Assembly (NCBI RefSeq): GCF_030347395.1
Contig: NZ_CP128170.1
Span: forward strand, 496,001 to 560,000
From: Microbacterium sp. ET2
GTDB lineage: Bacteria; Actinomycetota; Actinomycetes; Actinomycetales; Microbacteriaceae
Length of the DNA stretch: 64,000 nt
Direction of reading: 5' to 3'
Shown one piece after another: positions 35,852 to 45,393 of the stretch. The translations under genes and the position numbers were made by a program. Under the pieces are notes generated by a model that had not been told where the DNA came from, made no database searches, and was given only the letters and a program-made list of their open reading frames with translations. Each line of letters starts with the position of its first letter. The stretch's first letter is position 1.

Positions 35852-36290
35852 CTACTGCGGTCGGGCGTAGCCGGGCTGCGGACCCGCCGGCAGCGCCACG
35901 AGCGGCATCGCGTCGTCGAGGCGCGATGCGACGGCAATCCAGCTCGTCGTCGAAGAGGTCGGCGTAGGTGTCGAGCGTCATCGCGGCCGACCCGTGGCCG
36001 AGCATCCGCTGCACAGCCTTCACGTTTGCTCCCTAGCTGATCGCGAGCGATGCGGCGGTGTGGCGGAGGTCGTGAGGCGTCAGCCGCGGGATTGATGCGT
36101 TGACAGCCTGCGCGCGGCGGACCGCGTTCGCGAACCGCCCCTGTGCGCCTCAGTTGCGCATGTGGTTGACGCCGTCGCCGAACAGCAGTCCTTCCGGGCC
36201 CTTGCCGGCGCACGCCTGCTCGATCATCGGAGCGAGCCGCGCCTGGTAAGGGACCGAGCGCTTCTCGTGCGTCTTTGGCGTGCCGCCGAC
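35852..36290 (-). pseudogene. Tyrosine recombinase (integrase) remnant
   Basis: Reading leftward from about 36290, the frame gives GGTPKTHEKRSVPYQARLAPM, HMRN, a stop (36150-36152), then GAQGRFANAVRRAQAVNASIPRL and TPHDLRHTAASLAIS, another stop (TAG), then GANVKAVQRMLGHGSAAMTL and DTYADLF. A one-base insertion then shifts the final stretch, whose true end is TAG at 35852. These are the C-terminal catalytic motifs (R-H-x-x-R region LRHT, LGH, Tyr in DTYADLF) of a phage-type integrase. The N-terminal half is gone, replaced by a vsr fragment. With two stops, a frameshift and a truncation it cannot be functional. Confidence 0.85.
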
Positions 36291-36562
36291 AACGGACATC
36301 GTCTTCAGGCGCTCGAAGGTCGCCGTCTTCATCGACGGCTGCTACTGGCATGCCTGTCCCGACCAATTCAAGCCAGCAACCAACGCCACGTACTGGCGTG
36401 ACAAGATCGCCCGCAACCGAACACGTGACCTGGACACGCGCATTCGACTGGGAAAGCCGGGGATGGCGGGTGCTGCGAATTTGGGAACATGACGACCCCG
36501 CATTCGCGGTACAGCGAATCGCCGATGTGGTCACGCAGAGGCGCTCGGGTAGCAGCAGTTGA
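36288..36562 (+). pseudogene. Very-short-patch repair (Vsr) endonuclease remnant
   Basis: The plus strand gives DIVFRRSKVAVFIDGC, YWHACPDQFKPATNATYWRD and KIARNRTRDLDTR, a Vsr core including the FIDGCYWHxCP signature. A frameshift near 36450 moves the rest (WESRGWRVLRIWEHDDP, QRIADVV) to another frame, ending at 36562. The N-terminus is lost where it abuts the integrase remnant. Vsr nicks T:G mismatches made by deamination of 5-methylcytosine and usually accompanies a C5 methyltransferase, which is present 7 kb away. The fragment is not functional as it stands. Confidence 0.8.
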
Positions 36563-36744
36563 ACCGCTGGATACCGGGGCCTTGACATAGAGGGGATCCC
36601 GACGCCGTCCCTGCACCCATGCAAGCATGCAGGTGAGTCCGAGGCGACCGCGTGAGACGTTATCACGCCGTCCGAGAAAAGTTCCAAGGCCTCTCCAGAT
36701 GCATCGAGTTCTCTGCCACGATCAGAGGATACGAGGAGCGCTGA

Positions 36745-37923
36745 ATGGCCGTTGATTTTGATTCCCTGGATACCGCTGACCTGGTGGTTGACGAGGTGTA
36801 CGAAGGAGGCCAAAGCACCAATCTTGGCGCTGAACCGCTCAGACGATTGCTGTCGGTAAAGGCGTCGGGGGGCATCCGCTACCTCGGCTCGGCGAGCCGG
36901 CCCTTACTGGTCGTCCTGACCACAACAGGACGTAGCGCGGACTGGCCCGATCACCTCGACGCGGAAACTGGCGTCTTCACTTACTACGGCGACAACAGGC
37001 GCCCGGGCCGCGAACTGCACAACACTCCCATCCGCGGAAATGAGGTTCTCCGTCACCTTTTCCAGGCCGCCGCGAGCAAAGAGGGACGGGCTGACTTCCC
37101 GCCGGTGCTGGCTTTTGCATCGACTGGTGTAGGGCGAGGCCAGCGCTTCCTTGGGCTGGCGGTCCCGGGAGTCCGCGGGCTTCCTTCATCGGAGGAGCTC
37201 GTGGCCATCTGGCATTCGACCGGGGGCGAGCGATATCAGAACTACCGCGGGCTATTCACGATACTCGATGCACCGATTCTCACTCGCAGCTGGCTGAACA
37301 GTGTCATCAACGGGGCCGTCGCGAATACTGTCGAGGCGCCAGCAGCATGGCGAAAGTGGATCAAGACTGGCGTGCCCGCTCCTCTAGTGGCCCCGCGTAC
37401 GCGGGAGGTCCGCACCCCAAAGGAGCAAGAGCCTACAACAAGCGCCCAGCGAGAAATCCTGAACTCGCTTTATGGTTACTTCTCTGGGCGTCCTCACCAC
37501 TTCGAACATTTCGCCGCGCATCTTGTGCAGTTGTATCTGCCCAAGGCATCGGAATTGGAGGTGACGAGGCCAAGCCGGGATGGCGGCCGCGATGCGGTCG
37601 GAAAGTATCGACTTGGCACTGGCTTGAGCGGGATTGAGATCGACTTCGCAGTGGAGGCGAAGTGCTACGCGCCGTCCAAAGGGGTAGGCGTGAAACAGCT
37701 GTCACGACTCATCTCGCGACTGCGCCATCGGCAGTTTGGGATTCTCGTCACGACCAGCTATCTGGACAGGCAGGCATACGCCGAGTTGAAAGAAGATGGT
37801 CACCCGATAATCGTTCTGTCAGGGCGTGACATCGTCGAACTCCTCTTCCAGACGGGCGTGACCGGGCAGGGCTCTATAGAGGAGTACATTGAATCGATTC
37901 TTCCGGCCACTTCGCCTGGATAA
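36745..37923 (+). CDS. Restriction endonuclease, AspBHI-like N-terminus with Mrr-type catalytic domain
   Basis: This 392-residue enzyme has an N-terminal domain resembling AspBHI-type DNA-recognition modules (residues about 10-200) and a C-terminal Mrr-like PD-(D/E)XK nuclease domain (about 235-385). The likely catalytic residues are Asp283 (GGRDAVG) and Glu304-x-Lys306 (VEAKCY). AspBHI relatives cut DNA carrying modified cytosine, so this may be a type IV enzyme, or it may be the cutting partner of the island methyltransferase. GAGGAGCG lies before the ATG. It is transcribed towards the DUF4420/Z1 gene train, with a 123-base gap and no clear terminator. Confidence 0.75.
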   Translation: MAVDFDSLDTADLVVDEVYEGGQSTNLGAEPLRRLLSVKASGGIRYLGSASRPLLVVLTTTGRSADWPDHLDAETGVFTYYGDNRRPGRELHNTPIRGNEVLRHLFQAAASKEGRADFPPVLAFASTGVGRGQRFLGLAVPGVRGLPSSEELVAIWHSTGGERYQNYRGLFTILDAPILTRSWLNSVINGAVANTVEAPAAWRKWIKTGVPAPLVAPRTREVRTPKEQEPTTSAQREILNSLYGYFSGRPHHFEHFAAHLVQLYLPKASELEVTRPSRDGGRDAVGKYRLGTGLSGIEIDFAVEAKCYAPSKGVGVKQLSRLISRLRHRQFGILVTTSYLDRQAYAELKEDGHPIIVLSGRDIVELLFQTGVTGQGSIEEYIESILPATSPG

Positions 37924-38046
37924 TCCGCGAGGCCCCTGATTACCCACAGCCTCGCAACTCCGAGCTTTCGTTCATCGTCGATCGTCGATCGGAACCGCTC
38001 GTTCGATATATCTGAGGCGGATTCCTAATGCGCCGCAGTCCGCCTG

Positions 38047-39114
38047 TCATGGCACTGCGCCAAGAATCGCCGTAGCGACCTCGTGAAGCCCCGAGGTGGG
38101 ATTAAGGTCCCCCGACACACGATCTGGGAGTTCGATTCTGAATGAGACGGAGTCAGTGAGCACGTGCTGGTGGGGCGCGATGTCCCTTGATCTGAGCACC
38201 TGGATCTGCGGGTCAGTCATGTCGTAGGCGCGTACGAAGCGCGGCACAAAAGTCCGAGTGAAGCGAAGATCGGTCGACATCGTCTTATGGTCGTAGCCGA
38301 CATCGGCGTTCGCCCCGTACTCACGAACATGCGCCAGAAAGGTATCGATCGCGTCTCGCGCTTCGACCTCGTGAAGTCGACGGACGATCGAATCCACGAG
38401 GCCTGGGACGCTGAACGCCCCGTCCCGGTTCTCCCAGGCCAGACCCACGCTGACCAAGAACAACATGGCTTCGCTCTCGCTACCGTCTTCGCTATCGAAG
38501 AGTTCAACCTGATGCACCCCCTGAATCTGGTGCGCCGAGGTCGCCCGAGTCGTCGCCTTTACCTCTACGCCGACTCCTCCCAGCGCGAAGTCGCGGCGGG
38601 ACTCCTTCCAACCGTCCCAACTGCTGACAACGCCGATGACTTGATTGCCGACTGCTCCTTGACAAAGTGCGTCCAAGACAAGGAGTTCGCCCGCGAGACC
38701 GACCAATACTTGATCGGATAGCCGAAGCCGTCGGATCGCCAACTCGATGATCGGTTCGGTGCGTCGGAACGCCCCGGCAAGGTCAACGTCCGCGCCGTTG
38801 CGCAGTAGCTCAGTGCACACGAATGCCGCGACGTGGGCGAAGTGCCCTGCCGCCGGCAGAAGGAGACGGCTGGCTTCAACCGGGGGGAGCCCAGCGCGAC
38901 GGAACCACACCTGGTGCTCGAGCAACTCTCGGATGGTTCCCGAAACCGCGACGAGCGGATCGCCTCGCATGAAGATCTCGATCTTTCCGTCGTGAGCTCG
39001 CGCAACGCCAACGGCCCCGGCCCGCGTCGCCCACGTGACAGCACGCTCAGTCGCATCTGAGGGATGCAGGCCCTCAATCACAGCTAGGAGATCTTCGTAG
39101 TGTGCGGTGTTCAT
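38047..39114 (-). CDS. PD-(D/E)XK motif protein (DUF4420)
   Basis: This 355-residue protein has the DUF4420 pattern: LVGLAGELLVLDAL (Glu143), WDGWKESRRDFALG (Asp175) and VGVEVKATTR (Glu184-x-Lys186), so a nuclease active site is complete. DUF4420 proteins are known as regular partners of Z1-domain ATPases in restriction-modification-like clusters. The ATG at 39114 has a near-perfect AGGAGG five bases before, and it lies eight bases after the Z1 stop, so the two are co-translated. The last gene of its operon. Confidence 0.82.
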   Translation of the reverse strand: MNTAHYEDLLAVIEGLHPSDATERAVTWATRAGAVGVARAHDGKIEIFMRGDPLVAVSGTIRELLEHQVWFRRAGLPPVEASRLLLPAAGHFAHVAAFVCTELLRNGADVDLAGAFRRTEPIIELAIRRLRLSDQVLVGLAGELLVLDALCQGAVGNQVIGVVSSWDGWKESRRDFALGGVGVEVKATTRATSAHQIQGVHQVELFDSEDGSESEAMLFLVSVGLAWENRDGAFSVPGLVDSIVRRLHEVEARDAIDTFLAHVREYGANADVGYDHKTMSTDLRFTRTFVPRFVRAYDMTDPQIQVLRSRDIAPHQHVLTDSVSFRIELPDRVSGDLNPTSGLHEVATAILGAVP

Positions 39115-39122
39115 TCGACCTC

Positions 39123-41948
39123 CTACGCTCGTAACGGTGCTGGAGCCGAAAACGCCGCCGCGAACTGATCCGGCCCGCCGATCGGGATGCACACTCCTGT
39201 GATGATCGTCGGATGCTTCTGACCCGTTGGCTGATTCACATAGAAGAGGATCTGGCCGTCAGAGCCAGCGGGCCGCCATGTGTGGCCCGCGACATCAATT
39301 CCTACAACCGGCTCGCCCCGGAAGTAGTAGTCCATATAGTCGTCGCCCCGATAGCCATCCGGCCCAGCCGAAGGATCCTGCGATCCCCACGGGCCTCCAA
39401 GCTGACCACCTGCAACATGTCGGCCTGCGGCTGGCACCTCGAAAGTCAGGTCCGACATTGGACCGCGAGACACCGCAGACTCGCCGCCGTACCGTATTCC
39501 GACCCAAAACCGCGGCCGCCGACTCCGGCGCAGGCTCAAGTCAACTGCCGACCACGGAAGAGAGGGATCGTCCGTCGGGAACAGTCCGCGCACACGACGA
39601 GTGAGGCAAGCATCCCAAAGGCGGAGGTAGGCGCCGAGGGTATACGGGCAATCCTTCCGTGCCGGATCCGGAGCGCGACCCGCGGAAGGCTCCGGCGGTC
39701 GGTAGAGAGGCTCCGAGTATGCCAAGGCCCCTTGTTCTTCCACCCGCGCCTGGACTTCGTCCCAAAGAACTCCCTGCCAGCTGTCGTATCCCGGGACGTA
39801 GCCGTCAAACCGCAGGCTATCGAGCAGATCCGCAGCCTGCGCCAGCGGCAACGGTTCTTCGAGCATCCGCCCCCTCAGTGTGCCGCCAGCATAGACATCT
39901 CGCGACGGGTTCTTCGCGAACAGCTCGGCGACGACAAAGGTGTTGGGGTCTTCCTGCTCGCCTGAGTTGACGATTCGTATGAGCGGCTTGCTACCCTGAC
40001 ACAGCGGTTGATTTCCTAGGTTCGCGATCTTTCCTGTAGCCAAGAAGCCCGCGCCCTGCAAGACGTTAGGGGACGGCGCAGCCGACTCGCCTGTCATCTC
40101 AGACGCGATGATCTGCCGCATGCCTTCATCCACGTCGTGGTACTTGGCGAAGAAGCGCAACTGGCTTGAGGATGCGAAGAGCCTGCATAACTCAAAGTAT
40201 GAGCCCCGGTAACCGAACCATCTCTGCATCTGCATCTGGCTATCCGCGAGCGGCTGGTCGCTGGTCCTGAGGAACAACGTAGTCGTAAGCCCCTCGAGCG
40301 TCAGCCCTCGCGCCATCACATTGCCGGACACAAAGATCGTGCAGAGATCTCTGGCAGCGAGCCATCCTTCCTGGCTCGGCGTGGGCTCGTATTCAGGGCG
40401 ATCGTCGGCAGCGGCATCGCTGTTGACGACGGCAACCCTCGTGCTCGGAATGATTTCTCGCTGAAGGACATACTTGACCTCGGCCCACTCGGGGACCATC
40501 GCGGGAACCGGTGTGGTGAATGCTCGCTGCAGTTCGACCGCCGACTTCCGGTATCGATCAACCCATGTCACCCACTCCGATTCCTCCTCGTCGACCTTGC
40601 TCGCGAGCGACGCGGGCAGGTAAGCCCGACCCGACTCGATGAGCTCGGCCGCCTCCTCGTCTGACTCGATACCCGCCCAGCGGAGGACCCTCGCCGCGGT
40701 GCTGAAGTGGTCGTCAACTGATGCCGAGGGATGGATCAGCATGGAATGAGGCTCGGGCGATAGGCGCAGTGCTTCATCCCTGCTCTCAAAAGAGTGCGTG
40801 CGAGCGGCCATCGGACCCAACCGGTCGCCAACTCGGAGGAGACGAATAGCACCAGCAACCAAGAAGGCGCGGACCGCGTCCGCCAGGTCGTCGGCCGGGT
40901 TCGTACCGACCGGCACACATATCTCTGCGGCGCGGCCACGTTCGTAATATGCCGTGCCGCCCGTGTAGTAATTCCGGAGGCCGCCCGGTTCAAAGTACGT
41001 GGACGACCTTGGTTCAATGGCTCCGGAGTCGAACGGCGTGCGGAGGGAAACCACGAAGTCCCGTGGGAATAGCGGATTCTGATCCTCCTGCAGGAAGTTC
41101 GCTTGTGGAGTTGCCGTATACCCTACGTACGTCGTGAACAGATCTCGGGGCGCCGCCGACACGCGAGGCGCCCACAGATCGGCGATCGCTCGCGGGACCT
41201 GCTTTAGGTGGCCGAAGACCGGATTCAGTGAGTTCTCGATGCGCGCATCGAGTATCGAACCGTCGTCGGCTTCATCATCGAGCACGATCATGTGGGCCGC
41301 TCGACCGCGTCGTTCGATCGCAGGAAACACGCTCTCCCGCAGACTTTGGCCTAGTGCCCGCAAATGGTCCGTCTGCTTCATGGCGACGACGATCAACGGC
41401 TGGCCGCCAGCCACTGCCCTCCGCACTTGGGCCGGCTGGAGCCGGTACAGCGTGGAAAGGGGGATGCTGCTACCTTCTCCTGCGATAACGCCGGGGGCAG
41501 GCGCCAGGATACGGCGCCGCTGCTTTGCGACGGAGTCCGCGCCGACATCGAGTTGAGCCTGAAGCCGCCCGAACGTCTGCCGCCACAGCGAGAGACGCGT
41601 ACCGGCCAGGATCACGACGACGTCAGCACCGCGATCAAGTGTTTTTGCTGCGACGGCGAGCATGGAGGCAGTTTTTCCGGACTGGACAGATCCCATCACT
41701 AAGCCCCGGCGCACACGGCTCTCGGGCCAAGCTGCGGGATCGGGCGATCCGACTCCGAAGATGCCTCGCTCGACAATGTAGTCTGCGTCTCGTGAGAGCA
41801 CCTCGCTCGTCGTGGAACTTAGATTGCTTAGCGTCGTCAGGTAACGGTCCCACCAACCGTCGGCCTGTTCGCGAGCGCCTTGCGGATCTACATAGAGGCG
41901 CTCGTGGTAACCCGGGGTAGCAGCCCCATCACTCGCGGGAACCGTCAC
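39123..41948 (-). CDS. Z1-domain ATPase/helicase-like protein
   Basis: This 941-residue protein has a P-loop (GSVQSGKT, residues 86-93), a motif II MIVLDDEADDGS and helicase C-type motifs SGNVMARGLTLEGL and QMQMQRWFGYR, which define the Z1 family. Z1 proteins are predicted DNA-translocating ATPases in restriction-modification-type clusters with C5 methyltransferases, DUF4420 and Vsr, all found around it here. The GTG start overlaps the DUF262 stop by 20 bases, so the genes are coupled. The ATPase motifs look intact. Confidence 0.88.
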   Translation of the reverse strand: MTVPASDGAATPGYHERLYVDPQGAREQADGWWDRYLTTLSNLSSTTSEVLSRDADYIVERGIFGVGSPDPAAWPESRVRRGLVMGSVQSGKTASMLAVAAKTLDRGADVVVILAGTRLSLWRQTFGRLQAQLDVGADSVAKQRRRILAPAPGVIAGEGSSIPLSTLYRLQPAQVRRAVAGGQPLIVVAMKQTDHLRALGQSLRESVFPAIERRGRAAHMIVLDDEADDGSILDARIENSLNPVFGHLKQVPRAIADLWAPRVSAAPRDLFTTYVGYTATPQANFLQEDQNPLFPRDFVVSLRTPFDSGAIEPRSSTYFEPGGLRNYYTGGTAYYERGRAAEICVPVGTNPADDLADAVRAFLVAGAIRLLRVGDRLGPMAARTHSFESRDEALRLSPEPHSMLIHPSASVDDHFSTAARVLRWAGIESDEEAAELIESGRAYLPASLASKVDEEESEWVTWVDRYRKSAVELQRAFTTPVPAMVPEWAEVKYVLQREIIPSTRVAVVNSDAAADDRPEYEPTPSQEGWLAARDLCTIFVSGNVMARGLTLEGLTTTLFLRTSDQPLADSQMQMQRWFGYRGSYFELCRLFASSSQLRFFAKYHDVDEGMRQIIASEMTGESAAPSPNVLQGAGFLATGKIANLGNQPLCQGSKPLIRIVNSGEQEDPNTFVVAELFAKNPSRDVYAGGTLRGRMLEEPLPLAQAADLLDSLRFDGYVPGYDSWQGVLWDEVQARVEEQGALAYSEPLYRPPEPSAGRAPDPARKDCPYTLGAYLRLWDACLTRRVRGLFPTDDPSLPWSAVDLSLRRSRRPRFWVGIRYGGESAVSRGPMSDLTFEVPAAGRHVAGGQLGGPWGSQDPSAGPDGYRGDDYMDYYFRGEPVVGIDVAGHTWRPAGSDGQILFYVNQPTGQKHPTIITGVCIPIGGPDQFAAAFSAPAPLRA

Positions 41949-43842
41949 CAGTCACCGCCAGCAGGGCATCAACACCCGACGAGCCGAATCTGTCCCTGAG
42001 CGAATCCGACGCCTGCTTTGGATCGACTCCGACGATCTCGAGGATCGACCTTGTGACCCGAGAGATGTACTCCCATTGAGTCTTGGTTTGCGTCTTCTCC
42101 GGTCGCCGCCACGCTTCCGACTTGCTCGCTGAGTAAAAAGCATCTGAATGAACTAGGCACAGTTCTTCAAAGTCGTCCGGCCGTACCGCAGCCACGATCG
42201 CGATCCCGAGCACGCTCCCGACCAATTGCAACTCCTGCCACTTCGTCCCGGCGCCGCCATCGCGGAACACGGCTGCCCAGAGTTCTGCGTGGCCGGCGTG
42301 GAAGTCGACGGCGTCCGAGATCAGGTGGAAGAGGTCTCGAAGCGCCGCGGGGTCCCGAAGCCGATCGCGTGGATCGTTCTGTACGCGCTGGAGCAGGTTG
42401 TCGATATGCCTTGCCGTGGAGGGCAGGTTGTCCCCCGTCTTCTCACCGAGGAGCGTAGCGATAATCCAAGAGAGCACTTTCGTTCGCCGATAGCGCGAGG
42501 TGCCGAACTCGTACGCTGAGAGGGTCTCCTGAAGGATTCCGATCTCGTCCCAGTCCTCTAGCAGAGAGGGAGCAACGCTCTCGATTGGGATTCGCGGGTC
42601 CGAATCACCCGCAGCAACAAGGATCGTGCGCGTTAGTTCGAGTTCGTGGAAAATCGCATTCCTGATTTCTTCGGCATTCAGATGAGTCCCCTGCTTGTTG
42701 TACAGGTTGAAGACCTCGTGAATCTGCGCCTGCGTCGCCCTGTTGTAAACGATGATCGGCACGAGATACTCGCTGAAGCCCTCGAAGACGTCGGCGACTG
42801 TGACCGCATCGTCGGCAACCTTGATTGAACTGTCCTTGATTTGGGTGTAGTACTTGCCGCGGAGCGGTTCCAATGCCTCCCCGGCGAGACCTCTGACATC
42901 AGCCCGAAGCTTGAAGGGGAAGAAGTACTTTTCCTCGAGCGACGAGGTGATCGGCTCGCCGAAAAGTCCCTTCCATGCGCGCTTAAATCTCGGGTAGTCG
43001 GTCGCGAAGAGATCACGCAGATTGTTGCCCGGGTGAGTTCGATCAGCATCAGCGACGATCTCAATCGCCAACGGATGCTTGCCGACGAAGCGCAGGATGG
43101 ATGTCAACCGCTGCTTCCCGTCCACAACCTCGTACGGTTTGCCCGCACCGCCCGACGGCTTCAACAAGATGACGGACGGAAGTGGGATCCCGCGGAGGAT
43201 GGACTCAATGAGAATTTGGCGTGCACCCGTGCCCCACACATCGCCGCGCTGATAGGAGGGAGCCAGATTCAGACGACCTGCCTTCGCCGCTTCCACGAAC
43301 TCGTTGATGCGCCACGTCGCTGCCTTGGCGGACACCGGCACAGGCGTAAGGGTCTCTGCGGAGTCGTCCTCCTCGTCCTCCCACGCCGCGATCCAATTCC
43401 GGGTCGCCGACTCACGCGTACCGCCGTCAGCTTCATAGTTCTCGAGAAACACTTGCTGGAGACGGACTGCGCGCTCCGCCCGGTCGCGCAGACGATCAAG
43501 ACCTACCAGTGTCAGGTGCGGCGATTCCCTCGGCCCGGAAACCACATCGGCAACGTCGCGGAAACCCAGGAGACCGGCGAGGGAGCGAACGAACTGCTCC
43601 GTGCTCTGCAGAGCTAAGGGTTCGTCGAAACGAAGCCAGCCCTGTACGTCGGCTACTCGGGCAATCCATGCATCTGTCGAGAAGTCCACTTCCTCTGAAC
43701 TGAAGGACGCGGCCACAGCATCGAACTCAGTCGGAGCGTCACTTGCCTGCGACAGGGTCGCGAGCAGTTCGGATACATCCGCCCGCGACTGGACGATCGG
43801 ATCCTCGGCGACTTCATCGTCGATCTCATCAAGTTGCTGCAT
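41929..43842 (-). CDS. DUF262 (ParB-like fold) protein
   Basis: This 637-residue protein has an acidic N-terminal region and a central DUF262 domain: LAPSYQRGDVWGTGARQILI, ILRGIPLPSVILLK and EVVDGKQRLTSILRF. DUF262 has a ParB-like nucleotide-binding/hydrolysing fold, known from GmrSD-type modified-DNA restriction. Here it takes the place that a MORC-type ATPase holds in related Z1 clusters. GGAAGG lies upstream; the ATG at 43842 is preferred over the GTG at 43845. It starts 27 bases after the methyltransferase stop. Confidence 0.85.
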   Translation of the reverse strand: MQQLDEIDDEVAEDPIVQSRADVSELLATLSQASDAPTEFDAVAASFSSEEVDFSTDAWIARVADVQGWLRFDEPLALQSTEQFVRSLAGLLGFRDVADVVSGPRESPHLTLVGLDRLRDRAERAVRLQQVFLENYEADGGTRESATRNWIAAWEDEEDDSAETLTPVPVSAKAATWRINEFVEAAKAGRLNLAPSYQRGDVWGTGARQILIESILRGIPLPSVILLKPSGGAGKPYEVVDGKQRLTSILRFVGKHPLAIEIVADADRTHPGNNLRDLFATDYPRFKRAWKGLFGEPITSSLEEKYFFPFKLRADVRGLAGEALEPLRGKYYTQIKDSSIKVADDAVTVADVFEGFSEYLVPIIVYNRATQAQIHEVFNLYNKQGTHLNAEEIRNAIFHELELTRTILVAAGDSDPRIPIESVAPSLLEDWDEIGILQETLSAYEFGTSRYRRTKVLSWIIATLLGEKTGDNLPSTARHIDNLLQRVQNDPRDRLRDPAALRDLFHLISDAVDFHAGHAELWAAVFRDGGAGTKWQELQLVGSVLGIAIVAAVRPDDFEELCLVHSDAFYSASKSEAWRRPEKTQTKTQWEYISRVTRSILEIVGVDPKQASDSLRDRFGSSGVDALLAVTGDGSRE

Positions 43843-43869
43843 CACAATCCGTGCCTTCCAGTTGGCAGA

Positions 43870-45246
43870 CTAGGCGGCCTTGTTAGCTGAAGCCATTCGG
43901 GATTCCACCACGTCGATTCCGCGGAGCAACGGCTCTGCGATGGCCCTGACCACGCTCGCGTTGACTGCGTTCCCGAGGGCTTTGTACGCTGCGACGTCGC
44001 TTGCAGGAAGTCTCACCCCATCGAGGCTCTGCAATTCCGCACACTCTTCGGGCGTCATGTACCGACGAACGCCCAGGATGCCTCTGCCCAGGATCGGCAC
44101 CTGGGTGCTAGTCATGGCGATGAGGCTCGGTGCGGTCGTTGTGCGCTTTACTCGTATGCCGGATGCGCGAACCTGTAGTACGTAATTGTCAATCCGTCGT
44201 TCGCCGCCCTGGGCGTTCCACTCGAACTTTTGCAGGCTCTGCGGTAGCAGCCAGGGCTCCCACTTATTCATCCAGGGGACAATCCATGAGTGGTTGTCGC
44301 TGAAGAACTGCCGGTTTTGCCGGATGAATGATTGTTTCCAGCGTGGAAAGGACAGGCTTCCGTCCCGGCGCGCGTAACTCGGAAGAGCATCATATTGCTG
44401 ACGGCGTGTTAGCCCAGCGAGTTCACGTCCGAAGCTGCCCTGGAATCTACCGAGTCCGCTAGCCCCTTCCGCTTCCCAGATGGCGACAGGCGTGCCCTCG
44501 TCGACGAACGGGTAGGTGGCGCCAAACTCCATGGACCAGATTGGGAATGACGGAAGCTTGACTTCTGCCGATGAACGTACGAGGAAGTCGTCCCACATGT
44601 CGATTGCCCGTTCCGTTTGGGCGGGGATCGCGCGACTGGGCGTCGCGGCCGCATCGAGCACTGTTCGAATGTCTGTAGTTGCCCTTGTCGGCTCGGGCCA
44701 GTCGAAGTCATCCAGTCCGTCAAGAGACCCGACGAAATACGCCCGCTCTCGAATCTGCGGGACCCCGAACTCATGGGGCGAGTACTGCCGCCACTCAACT
44801 TCGTACCCGGCTTCGCTTAGTTCCGACAGCATGGTTTGGAGCGTTGCGCCATTCTTGTGGCGCAGAATGTTTGGGACGTTTTCGAGGATGAAGCGACGAG
44901 GTTGCTTCTGCTTCAGGATGTCAAGCACTCTGAAGAACAGTTGCCCCTGCAGCGTGTGCTCGAAACCGAGTTGCTCTCCCGCTTTGGAGAACGGTTGACA
45001 TGGGAAGCCCGCCGTAAGTACCTGATGGTCGGGCACGTGCGCGGCGATGGCTTCCGGAGTATTGAGTTCGTTGACGTCAGACCATACAACGGTGCCAGGG
45101 AAATTGTCTGCGTACAGCCGGTTGAGGGTCGGCTCCCACTCCGCTGCGAAGACTCCACGGCCGCCGAGCTGCTCCAGCGCGACATGGAAGCCGCCGAGGC
45201 CGGCGAAGAGGTCGATGAAGTCAAACCGCTCCATAGCCTTGGTCAC
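43870..45246 (-). CDS. DNA (cytosine-5-)-methyltransferase
   Basis: This 458-residue enzyme transfers methyl from S-adenosylmethionine to C5 of cytosine. It shows motif I (FIDLFAGLGGF, residues 10-20), the catalytic motif IV GFPCQPFS with Cys83, motif VI ENV (122-124), and motifs IX/X at the end (YKALGNAVNASVVRAIAEPL). The target-recognition region between about 230 and 380 is unique, so the target sequence cannot be read. A GTG at 45246 with GGAGAGG seven bases before it is preferred; an ATG at 45234 is also possible. All catalytic motifs are intact. Confidence 0.93.
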   Translation of the reverse strand: MTKAMERFDFIDLFAGLGGFHVALEQLGGRGVFAAEWEPTLNRLYADNFPGTVVWSDVNELNTPEAIAAHVPDHQVLTAGFPCQPFSKAGEQLGFEHTLQGQLFFRVLDILKQKQPRRFILENVPNILRHKNGATLQTMLSELSEAGYEVEWRQYSPHEFGVPQIRERAYFVGSLDGLDDFDWPEPTRATTDIRTVLDAAATPSRAIPAQTERAIDMWDDFLVRSSAEVKLPSFPIWSMEFGATYPFVDEGTPVAIWEAEGASGLGRFQGSFGRELAGLTRRQQYDALPSYARRDGSLSFPRWKQSFIRQNRQFFSDNHSWIVPWMNKWEPWLLPQSLQKFEWNAQGGERRIDNYVLQVRASGIRVKRTTTAPSLIAMTSTQVPILGRGILGVRRYMTPEECAELQSLDGVRLPASDVAAYKALGNAVNASVVRAIAEPLLRGIDVVESRMASANKAA

Positions 45247-45393
45247 ACACACCCCTCTCCTATTCGATTGCCAACCTATCGTCGACTGCGGACAGCAGAC
45301 GCCGTCCTCGCCGCTGATCCCCGAATCGATCTTGCGGCCGACGCGCGCGAGCACTCTGGCATTGGATGGGAGGGCGTGCTGCGGTGGCGCCAG

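Noticed and set aside
37950..38000. ATCGTCGATCGTCGATCGG tandem-like stretch as a CRISPR or regulatory repeat
   Set aside because: It is a short overlapping 6-base repeat with no spacers; no CRISPR array was seen anywhere in the window.
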